A DNA stretch of 64,000 bases. Origin: RYN-230 sp963841695 (lineage in GTDB: Bacteria; Actinomycetota; Actinomycetes; Streptosporangiales; Streptosporangiaceae). The position numbers were made by a program, and so were the translations under genes. Every line of letters begins with the position of its first letter. Position 1 is the first letter of the stretch. The notes beneath the pieces were generated by a model that was not told where the DNA came from, did not search any database, and worked only from the letters and a program-made list of their open reading frames with translations. Positions 17,780 through 25,557 of the stretch are shown one piece after another. The stretch is from NCBI GenBank assembly GCA_963841695.1, contig CAWJDQ010000001.1:434001-498000 (forward strand), given 5' to 3'.

Positions 17780-18181
17780 TCTGGATCCGCCATTCTGGGT
17801 CCGCGCTCGTGCGCGTCATCCCTGTCGTATCTGCCGCTCACCGAGAATCCCTTTCCGTACATCCAGATGACCGCTCCGGAACTTTCCCGGATGATCACGG
17901 GCGGCAAGGAACTGGCCGCAGCAGTGACGTTAGTGGCGGGGGCGCCGGATCCCGGGCCAAGCACGTCCGGGGTCCGAGAACCGTAATAAGTCCCCCGGCT
18001 CCGGCAACGGTCAGGCTGACCGCGCCGGGCGACAGGGCCGAAAGTCCTAGTCCTAGGGTCGGCCTGCCCTGGGGCAGGCCCGGCAGTGGTGGTGAGCTGG
18101 GCATGAGAGGGCTGCGGGAGGCGTCCCGCCAGGAGGACTCCGAGACGCCCGCAGGCGGCTCTTTCGGAGGGAGTGCTCGTC
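17780..18181. other. 402-base intergenic region with a 20-bp palindromic stem
   Basis: This spacer between the HAF-repeat gene (minus) and a small membrane-protein gene (plus) should contain divergent promoters. A near-perfect palindrome lies at 18061-18080 (GGCCTGCCC, TG, GGGCAGGCC). Just before it is the repeated GTCCTAGTCCTAGGG. No gene is supported. Confidence 0.6.
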
Positions 18182-18433
18182 ATGACAGGTTCGATCGCGG
18201 TGCTGATCGTGGTGCCGATCGTGGTGGTGATCGCCCTCGGCGTGTGGCTCGGTCTCGTGTACTGGGTCGGCGAGCACCCCGAGTGGAAGGCGCACCGGGT
18301 GGCCCGCGAGGCCCTGGCCCAGGAGGCCCTGGCCCGGGAGGCCCTGGCCCGGGAGCTGGCGGCGGCCGTGACGGCCGACCAGGTGGCGCGCCAGGACGCG
18401 GGGCAGCAGGGGACCCACCCGCGCGCTGCCTGA
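18182..18433 (+). CDS. Small single-pass membrane protein with pentapeptide repeats
   Basis: This 83-residue protein begins with one hydrophobic segment (IAVLIVVPIVVVIALGVWLGLVYWV), followed by a basic helix and repeats of EALAR/EALAQ encoded by a 15-bp tandem repeat. The tail is polar. The ATG at 18182 has GGAGGG 11 bases upstream; a GTG at 18173 is too close to that site. The function is unknown. A charged amphipathic helix after one membrane pass suggests a scaffold or peripheral partner. Confidence 0.7.
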   Translation: MTGSIAVLIVVPIVVVIALGVWLGLVYWVGEHPEWKAHRVAREALAQEALAREALARELAAAVTADQVARQDAGQQGTHPRAA

Positions 18434-18556
18434 GCCCGGCCTGCGCCGCTTGTGCATCAACCCCGCGCTCGCGGGCAGCGGCCTGCTGTGCACGCTGGGC
18501 CACCAGCCGGACCGGCCAGGCTGGCCCATCACGACAGCACACGGGAGGACTCATTC

Positions 18557-19117
18557 ATGGCGAACGAGCTTCAGGGCCGCCGGATCGCATTCCTGACCGC
18601 CAACGAGGGCATCGAGCAGGTCGAGCTCACCGAGCCCTGGCGGGCAGTGCAGGAGGCCGGCGGCACCCCGGAACTCCTCTGCCCCCAGGACGGGAAGGCG
18701 CAGGCGTTCAACCACCTGGACAAGGGAGACGTCTTCCCGGTGGACCACGCCATCAGCCAGGCTGACCCGGCGCGGTACGACGGGCTGGTCCTGCCGGGCG
18801 GGGTGGCCAATCCTGACCAGCTGCGCACGATCCCGGCCGCCGTGCAGTTTGTCCAGGCCATGTTCGAGGCGGGTAAGCCAGCCGCGGTCATCTGCCACGG
18901 CCCGTGGACGGTCGTCGAGGCGGACCTGGTCCGCGGGCGGACCCTGACCTCCTGGCCGAGCCTGCAGACCGACATCCGCAATGCGGGCGGGACCTGGGTG
19001 GACACCGAGGTACAGGTCTGCACGTCAGGACCGAACGTGCTGATCACCAGCCGCAACCCGGGCGACCTGCCCGCCTTCTGCCAGCGGCTGGTCTCGGAGT
19101 TCCAGCAGCCGTCGTAG
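18557..19117 (+). CDS. DJ-1/PfpI family protein (glyoxalase/deglycase-like)
   Basis: This 186-residue protein has the DJ-1/PfpI fold marks RIAFLTANEGIEQVELTEPW, YDGLVLPGGVANPDQLR and the nucleophile elbow AAVICHGPWTVVEA, with the catalytic cysteine in CHGPW and a glutamate near residue 20. Members are annotated as type 1 glutamine amidotransferase-like or stress-related deglycases. The ATG at 18557 has GGGAGG upstream. It is near the small membrane protein and an RNase H-like gene, with no clear shared pathway. Confidence 0.9.
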   Translation: MANELQGRRIAFLTANEGIEQVELTEPWRAVQEAGGTPELLCPQDGKAQAFNHLDKGDVFPVDHAISQADPARYDGLVLPGGVANPDQLRTIPAAVQFVQAMFEAGKPAAVICHGPWTVVEADLVRGRTLTSWPSLQTDIRNAGGTWVDTEVQVCTSGPNVLITSRNPGDLPAFCQRLVSEFQQPS

Positions 19118-19223
19118 CAGGAGAAGGGGCGTCGCGGGCGACGGCAAGAAGATCATCTGTGAAGATAAGAAGGGTTGGCGCTGGGGGACCTACTGAACCG
19201 ATGCCGGAGTCGCTAGCCACACC

Positions 19224-19790
19224 ATGTACGGCAAGGTCAAGGGATACGACGGCGCCGGCCCGCGGGTCGCGGCCACGGACGCGAGCTACAAGCGCAGCGT
19301 TTCGGGCGTCGCCTACGTATACTCCGCCGGTTCCTGGGGACTGGCCCGGTGGGCGCCCGGGAACCGGCACGACCCGACCGGCCCCGCCGCGGTCCTGGTG
19401 GCCGAGCTGCGGGCGGTCGCGCTTCTCCTGGAAGGGCCGGACCGGCCGCGACCGGCTGAATTGCTGCTGGACAGCACGATCGCGATCCGGTACCTGCGCA
19501 ACTGGCAGCGGGGCCGGATCGAGCGGATGCCCGACGGTTACAGCCTGCTGCCACGCCGGGGCCCGCAGCCGGCACCGACGCTGGTGCGGCTGGCCGGGAT
19601 CATGGCGCAGCATCCGGAAATACGGCTGGAGCACGTGCACTCGCACACCGGGCATCCGCTGAACGAGGCGGCGGACGCCCTGGCCTCCCTCGCGCAGCGC
19701 GGCCTGCCCGCCGTGGAGACCCGGTCGCGGGCCGAGGGCCTGGTCGAAGCGTTCCTGCGGACCTGGCACGAGCAGGCTGGCGGCGGCTGA
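19224..19790 (+). CDS. RNase H-like protein
   Basis: The 188-residue protein keeps the acidic residues of the RNase H fold: Asp in AATDASYK, Glu in VAELRAVA, Asp in LLLDSTIAI and Asp in LNEAADALASLA. The histidine loop HSHTGHPLNEAAD is also typical. It would cleave RNA in RNA-DNA hybrids, but it is short of a recognisable hybrid-binding domain. It is likely an additional RNase HI paralogue. The ATG start lacks a close ribosome site, so the start is less sure than the protein. Confidence 0.78.
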   Translation: MYGKVKGYDGAGPRVAATDASYKRSVSGVAYVYSAGSWGLARWAPGNRHDPTGPAAVLVAELRAVALLLEGPDRPRPAELLLDSTIAIRYLRNWQRGRIERMPDGYSLLPRRGPQPAPTLVRLAGIMAQHPEIRLEHVHSHTGHPLNEAADALASLAQRGLPAVETRSRAEGLVEAFLRTWHEQAGGG

Positions 19791-19890
19791 CCGGAGCCCG
19801 GCCGGCTGCGTCGCGGACGTGCCCGCCTGGACCGGGCCCAGTCCGTCGTGCTAGGCATAACGCCAGGTGAACGCCGACTTGGAGGCAGAT

Positions 19891-22387
19891 GTGACGATCG
19901 ACCCGGAAACCCCCGTCGATCCGGGCCGCGCGGGCGGGGCGGTGCCCGGCCGGGCGCAGGTGGTGATCGTCGGCGGCGGGGTGACCGGCTGCAGCATCGC
20001 CTACCACCTCGCCCACCTGGGCTGGACGGACGTGGTGCTGCTCGAGCAGCACCAGCTGACCGCCGGGACGACCTGGCACGCGGCCGGGCTGATCACCTCA
20101 GCGGGCATGACGGACGAGACCGCGCTGTTCTTCAGCCGCTACTCCCGTGACCTGTACGCGCGGCTGGAGGAGGAGACGGGGCACTCCACCGGGTTCCGCC
20201 CGGTCGGGCACATCTCGCTGGCCACCTCCGCGCGCAGGCAGGAAGCGCTGCGCCGGGAGGCCGCCTGGATGCACGGGTTCGGCGTCGAGGACGTGGAGAT
20301 CTCCCCCCGCGAGCTGGCGGACATGTGGCCACTGGCCCGCACCGACGACGTGCTCTCCGCGTTCTACGTCGCCGACGAGGGGCGGGCCGACCCGGTGGGA
20401 GTGGCCACGTCGCTGGCCAAGGGGGCCCGGCAGCTGGGGGTCCGGATCGTGGAAGGGGTGGCGGCCACCGGGGTGGAGACCCGAGGGCGCCGGGTGCGAG
20501 CCGTGCTCACCAACGCGGGACGGATCGAGACCGAGGTGGTGGTCAACGCGGCCGGCATGTGGGCCCGCCAGTTCGGGGCCCTGGCCGGGGTGGGCGTTCC
20601 CCTCCAGGCCGCCGAGCATTATTACCTGCTCACCGACACGGTGCCGGGGATGGACCCGGATCTGCCGGTTATCGAGGACCCGGATAACTACGGCTACTAC
20701 CGGCCCGAGGGCGACGGCATGCTGGTGGGGCTGTTCGAGCCGGTCGCCGCGCCATGGTCGCTGGATGGGGTGCCCGCCGGGTTCTCGTTCGTGAAGCTCA
20801 CCCCCGACTGGGAGCGGATGGAGCCCTTCCTCGGACCTGCGCTGAACCGGATCCCGGTGCTGTCGGATACGGGCGTGCGGACCTTCTTCTGCGGGCCGGA
20901 GTCGTTCACCGCCGACGTGCGGCCGCTGCTGGGGCCCGCGCCCGAGCTGGACGGCTACTTCGTCGCCGCTGGCCTGAACTCCCTCGGCATCCTGTCCGGC
21001 GGCGGGGTCGGCAGCATGCTCGCCCACTGGATCGTGGACGGGGTGCCGCCGGTCGACGCGACCAGCGTGGCCATCGACCGGACGCACAGTTACGAGACCT
21101 CCCGCCGGTTCCGGGCCGAGCGGACCGTGGAGCAGCTGGGCGTGCTGTTCGGGGACGGGGTCTGGCCGGCCTGGCAGCCACCACCGGGCGGAACGTGCGC
21201 CGGTCGGTGCTGCACGACCGGCTGGCCGCCGCGGGCGGGCACTTCGCCGCCTCGGCGGGCTGGGAATTCGCCGAGTGGTACGCGCTCGCGGGCGAGGCCC
21301 CGCAGTCCCGGCTCGACTTCGGCCGGCCGGGAGCGCATGAGCTCGTCGGGCGAGAGCACGCCGCGGTGCGCGAGGCCGTGGGAATGCTGGACATGACCCT
21401 GATGGCCAAGTTCCTGGTGCAGGGCCCGGCGCGGCCGCGGTGCTGGGCCGGCTGTCGGCCAACGACGTGACCGCCGGGATCGGCCGGCTGGTCTACACCC
21501 AGTGGCTGAACGAGGCAGGCGGCATCGTCGCCGACGTCACGGTGACGTGGCTGGAGCCGGAGAAGTTCCTGGTCATCGCCAGCGACCTCATCCACCGCCG
21601 GATCGAGCCGCTGATCAGGCGGGCTACCCGGCCGGGGGAGTTCGTCACCGTGACCGACGTGACCTCGGGCACCACGCTGCTGTCGGTGCAGGGACCGGCG
21701 TCCCGGACGCTGATCGGGCGGCTGACCGACGCCGACCTGTCCAACGACGCGTTCCCGTACCTGAGCGCCCGGCAGATCCACGTCGGGTACGCGCCGGTAC
21801 TCGCCCTCCGGGTCACCTATGTGGGCGAGCTCGGCTGGGAACTGCACGTGCCCGCCGAGTACGCGATGGGCGTGTACGACGACTTGGTGGCCGCGGGCGC
21901 GGACCTCGGGTTCCGGCTGGTCGGCCTGTCGGCCATGTCCAGCCTGCGGCTGGAGAAGGGCTACCGCGACATGGGGGTGGACATCGACAACACCGACAAC
22001 CCGCTGGAGGCCGGGCTCGGTTTCGCGGTGGCCTGGGACAAGCCGGGCGGATTCACCGGCCGCGACGCGCTGCTGGGCGCCCGGCAGGAGGGGCCGCCGC
22101 GGCACCGCGTGGTCAGCCTGCTGGCCGAGGACCCGGCCGCCGACCTGTTCGGCAACGAGCCGGTGTTCCTCGGGGACGAGTGGGTGGGCTACGTCCGGGC
22201 CGCCGCCTACGGCTACACCGTGGGCGGCGCCGTCGGGCTGGCCCAGGTGGAGTGCGCCGACGGGGTGACCGGCGGCTGGCTGAAGAACGGGGACTTCCGG
22301 GCCCGCACCCCGGCCGGGGACGTCCCTGTCCGGCTGCAGATCGCGCCGCTGTACGACCCGCAGCGGCTGCGCATCCTGGATCAATAG
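19891..22387 (+). CDS. FAD-dependent dehydrogenase with GcvT-like domain (two frameshifts)
   Basis: This belongs to the sarcosine/dimethylglycine dehydrogenase family, which demethylates N-methylglycines with folate as the acceptor. The N-terminal DAO domain starts with VVIVGGGVTGCSIAYHL and includes TAGTTWHAAGLI. The C-terminal aminomethyltransferase-like domain includes TVTWLEPEKFLVIASD, GPASRTLIG, YVGELGWELHVP and LEKGYRDMG. The protein is split over three frames with changes near 21172-21185 and 21425-21435; both are explained by a single missing base in GC-rich runs. The GTG at 19891 has GGAGG five bases upstream. The joined product of about 830 residues is the normal length. Confidence 0.85.
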
Positions 22388-22462
22388 GCGCCGGGATGGG
22401 CGGGCAGCGCGGTAACGGGGCGGCGGTCCGGGGAACTAGCTGCTGAGTGCGGCTGCGGGTGG

Positions 22463-24538
22463 TCAGCGGGGCTGGCCGACGATGGGGGGCTCTGGCTCCG
22501 TCGTGACCTGCTTCAGCAGTCGGCGCGCCCGCGTGAGCTGATCTGCCGACAGGGCGGGATGGGTGGCTTCCTCGGCTCGCCGCAGCAGTATCGTCGCACG
22601 ATCGAGCGCCCCGCCCGCCCGGGCAACCTGAGCCGCACGCAGCAAGATGATGCCGCTGTCCTCAGCTGATGCTAGTGCTGCGTCTGCCTCGGCCATGGCC
22701 GACTCCGACCGGCCGGTCCTGGCCAGCGCGAGTGCGTAGGCGGCCCGGACCTCAGGCCGCAGGCCAGTGCTCGGCTGCAGCCTCTGGAGCGCCTCCAGAT
22801 CGTGGAGGGCCGCGGAGGCGTTTCCCCGCTCCGCACTGATCTGCCCCCGGCCGGCCAGGGCGTCCGCGGACTGCGGCTCGACCGTGAGCACGGTGCCGAA
22901 CACCGCGGCCGCAGCCTGGGACTGGCCTGCCTGCCACAGCACAGTGGCCAGCTCGGTCCGGAGGCTCAGATCGCCCGGCAGCCGGGTTACGGCCGCCTGA
23001 AGTTCCTCGAGCGCGGCCACATGCTTCCCTTGACGGGCATGCATCCGCCCGATGGCGCCGAACAGCCTCCCCACGGCCTGATGGTCACCAAGCTGCTCCC
23101 GCAGCTGTGCGGCGGCCCGGTAATGGGCTTCGGCCTGGCGGGGGTCACCCCGGTGATAGGTGACGTTCCCCAGCAGGGACTCCGCCTCAGCCCGAAGCCG
23201 GAGATCTGCTGAGTCAGCCGTTCCCAGCGCCACCTGCGCATGGCTCTCGGCGAGAGCCAGATCCCCTTCGGCGAGGGCAGATTCCGCCATCCGGATGCGC
23301 GCGGCAGCGTCCATGGCCGGGCCGCCCGGCGATGGGCGCCGCGAGCTGGAGGTCGACGATGACGACTTCAGCAGGTCGTGCAGGGCGCTGGCCAGCCGGG
23401 CACTGGAAACCTGGTAGTGCTCGGCTCGCGCAGGCCCGTGCCCCTTCAGCAGGTGCTCGTTCTCGAGCGAGCGTGCTACCGCACGAGGGGTCGCCGCGAG
23501 GTCCAGCGCGATCGTGGAGACCGCAGCCCGGTGCCCGCCAGCAGTGCCGAAGTCCTCCGCTATCCAGTCGAGCAGAACCGGCAGGGCGACCTGGTGGCGA
23601 GTGGCGGTCTCCCGGAGCACGTCCGCACAGAAGTCTTCCAGCACCTGGTCGATGTCGAGGTGGCTCCGGATGAAGGCTGTGGTGATGGTGGCAGTGCTGG
23701 GTGTCATCGCCCGCCACAGGCCCGAGCACACCACCTGCAGCTGGACAGGCTCGACGGATCCACGGGCCCGTCCCTGCCCGTCTTGGGCGTCATCCAAGGC
23801 CCCGGGCGTGCTCAGCTCCCCGACCAAGTATTCCGCAGCGCCCGGGGCGAAATATCGTCCTGCCCTTTCCATCGGCCCGCGTGCGGCCTCGACGGCCGCC
23901 TCGGCCGTTAGCGGGGCCAGCGGTATGTGTACTGCGGATCCACCGGACAGCTGCTGCTCATACCGCGCCAGGTCAGGCAGGGCGCTGGTGCGCAGCGACA
24001 GCAGGATCCGCAGCCGCGGGATCTCCCGCGCCGCGACGGCGAGGTCATCGAAGAGCGCATCACGGTGCTCGCGGCTGCGGCCGTCGGCGAAGAGCTCCTC
24101 AACCTGGTCGATGGCCACGAGCAGCGGGACGGGGGAGCGGGACCAGTCATGCGACCGTGAGCGGTGGCGCAGGGCAGCGGTCAGCGAAAGCTGGGCGAGA
24201 CTGGTCCGGGCTTCCCCGGGAAACCATGACGACAGCAGCGACAACGCATAGGGGTTGTGCTCGGCAAGCAGGGGTTCGGGAAACGAGGAGCCAGCCAGGG
24301 CCCGGCCCGGCGGCAGGACGTCCGTGTCCTTGTTCAGCCCGGGGGTGACGCCGGCCTGGAGAAGCGAGGTCTTGCCGCAACCAGCCGGTCCATGGAGGAC
24401 CATCAGGCGGTTCTCCCGCCACAAGGTCTGGATCTCGTGGCTCGCCTGATCACGGCCGAAGAAGAGGCCCTGATCGTCGGCGGCGAAGGCGTGCCGCCCC
24501 AGGTAGGGGCCGCCGTCTCCGCCTGCCATCACATCCAT
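22463..24538 (-). CDS. STAND NTPase (nSTAND1-like) with TPR repeats
   Basis: The N-terminus reads GPYLGRHAFAADDQGLFFGRD, close to the PYxGLxxFxxxDxxxFFGR opening of the novel STAND NTPase 1 group. Walker A is GPAGCGKTS at about residues 50-58, and Walker B is LLVAIDQVEELF at about 139-150. A sensor-like LLSLRTSALPDL follows near 180. From about residue 420 the protein is a series of TPR-like helical pairs such as LLGNVTYHRGDPRQAEAHYRAA. STAND ATPases act as signal switches, often in defence or stress. It sits beside the FXS genes, reading away from the precursor. The start may be the ATG at 24538 or one three codons in. Confidence 0.85.
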   Translation of the reverse strand: MDVMAGGDGGPYLGRHAFAADDQGLFFGRDQASHEIQTLWRENRLMVLHGPAGCGKTSLLQAGVTPGLNKDTDVLPPGRALAGSSFPEPLLAEHNPYALSLLSSWFPGEARTSLAQLSLTAALRHRSRSHDWSRSPVPLLVAIDQVEELFADGRSREHRDALFDDLAVAAREIPRLRILLSLRTSALPDLARYEQQLSGGSAVHIPLAPLTAEAAVEAARGPMERAGRYFAPGAAEYLVGELSTPGALDDAQDGQGRARGSVEPVQLQVVCSGLWRAMTPSTATITTAFIRSHLDIDQVLEDFCADVLRETATRHQVALPVLLDWIAEDFGTAGGHRAAVSTIALDLAATPRAVARSLENEHLLKGHGPARAEHYQVSSARLASALHDLLKSSSSTSSSRRPSPGGPAMDAAARIRMAESALAEGDLALAESHAQVALGTADSADLRLRAEAESLLGNVTYHRGDPRQAEAHYRAAAQLREQLGDHQAVGRLFGAIGRMHARQGKHVAALEELQAAVTRLPGDLSLRTELATVLWQAGQSQAAAAVFGTVLTVEPQSADALAGRGQISAERGNASAALHDLEALQRLQPSTGLRPEVRAAYALALARTGRSESAMAEADAALASAEDSGIILLRAAQVARAGGALDRATILLRRAEEATHPALSADQLTRARRLLKQVTTEPEPPIVGQPR

Positions 24539-24824
24539 CCTGGCGGCCGTTCCTCAGAGGGTTCAGTGTTGTGGACGCCTTCCCAGCGCCCGATGCTGGC
24601 CGTCCAGAGCGCTGACGCGATCATGGAATGGCTGATTCTTTGCAAATTCGTAATACTGCAATCGCACATGTTCGCCCGAAACAGTAATAAATATGGATAT
24701 AACGTATAAAGCGGCCGAATACCCCCAAACGTTTGATGATCATTCCGACGCGCGGAGTCTCGGGTGATCTGTTCCTCGGCCGTGCCATCCGCGTGTCGCG
24801 CAAGACTGCCGGGTGGTCCGGCCA
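24539..24824. promoter_or_regulatory. AT-rich promoter region between fxsA-like gene and STAND gene
   Basis: This 286-base spacer follows the precursor gene and precedes the STAND gene, both on the minus strand. It contains the most AT-rich stretch in this part of the window (about 24640-24720), with minus-strand TATACGTTATATCC and a TTGCAG element some 40 bases later. It probably holds the STAND gene promoter. An in-frame open stretch starting TGATG at the precursor stop exists but has no coding character. Confidence 0.5.
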
Positions 24825-25004
24825 TCACAGGGAGTCCTGGAACGCGGCGACCGCCTCGTCGGCGGCAGGCCCACCCCCGGGGGCTGGGATTCGTGCTGCC
24901 CGGCGCAGGGCGTAGGCCAGCACGGAGTCGTCCAGCGCCTGGAGGTCCTGATGGCAGACACCCGCGACGGGCAGGAAGACGTCGTCGGCCAGCTCGTCGC
25001 TCAT
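24825..25004 (-). CDS. fxsA: FxsA-like RiPP precursor peptide, variant C-terminus FQDSL
   Basis: This 59-residue peptide was found by reading the minus strand beside the maturase locus. The ATG at 25004 has AGGAATGGAG upstream. The sequence has an acidic leader (MSDELADDVF), a segment DLQALDDSVLAYALRRAA that resembles the leader helix of FxSxx-COOH precursors, a Pro/Gly/Ala-rich linker, and the terminal VAAFQDSL. FxSxx precursors end F-x-S-x-x. Here the third position is Asp, so the presumed crosslink triad is Phe-Gln-Asp. The position close to an FxsB-type maturase supports the assignment. Confidence is limited by the short length and variant tail. Confidence 0.7.
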   Translation of the reverse strand: MSDELADDVFLPVAGVCHQDLQALDDSVLAYALRRAARIPAPGGGPAADEAVAAFQDSL

Positions 25005-25557
25005 GGTGTGACTCCATTCCTGCGCTGAACGTTAGATGAGACCTTCCCATCAACGAGCGTAAACACTCTTCCTGTGTGCGGTTTAGTATATTTACAGCCG
25101 ATAAGCCCGAATCGCCCATCTGTACGTACTTCCTTGAGCCGCCTGCCGTGAGTCTCTCGCGAGGATCTCTCCCCATCCCTCTGCGACCTTGACCTTTATG
25201 TCGGCCCAGGTCAGCCACTGGTTACCCCAACTCGCGCGGATGACGTTTCGCGGCATCGCCTAGTGGTGAGGACCTGCCCAGAGGGATTGGCATCCGCTCG
25301 CCCGGCTTCAATGCCAGCGGTCGTTAGCCATGCGACTAGACGCGCCCGGCAGGTGATGGGCAGCCTGATTCCCGAGAACGCCCGCCGCCATGGGCGGGCG
25401 CAGTGGCGGGAGGATCGGCGAGATGGGGTTGTTGGGGTAGTCTCACGCGGGTAGAACGTGAGGTAAGCTTGCCAGCTTCTCACGAGTGTGCGCTCGGCCA
25501 CTTAGCGTCATGCCACGGAGCGGGCGAGCCAATCAGAGCTCCTGGAGGCGAGACGTG
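25005..25557. promoter_or_regulatory. 553-base divergent control region of the FXS locus
   Basis: This region separates the precursor gene (minus) from the FxsT-like gene (plus) and must carry promoters for both. An AT-rich stretch near 25080-25095 offers a minus-strand TATACT. Near the FxsT side are three copies of one hexamer in alternating orientation: CTCACG at 25442-25447, CGTGAG at 25457-25462 and CTCACG at 25479-25484. The middle copy can pair with either neighbour, and the second pairing continues with AAGCT/AGCTT. No gene is supported here. Confidence 0.6.

Noticed and set aside
18061..18080. A 20-bp GC palindrome considered as an intrinsic terminator
   Set aside because: The two-base centre cannot form a normal loop without opening the stem, and no gene ends close by. 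It is kept only as part of the intergenic description.
24529..24825. Open frame starting in TGATG at the fxsA stop and ending inside the STAND gene start
   Set aside because: After about 25 codons it runs through the AT-rich promoter stretch with no codon bias, and its end overlaps the STAND start. It looks like a chance frame.
25225..25345. A tRNA-like segment (GCCTAGTGGTGAGGAC followed by GGCTTCAATGCC) in the FXS control region
   Set aside because: The A- and B-box resemblance is weak. No acceptor stem or anticodon stem can be drawn, and there is no CCA context. A random match is likely.
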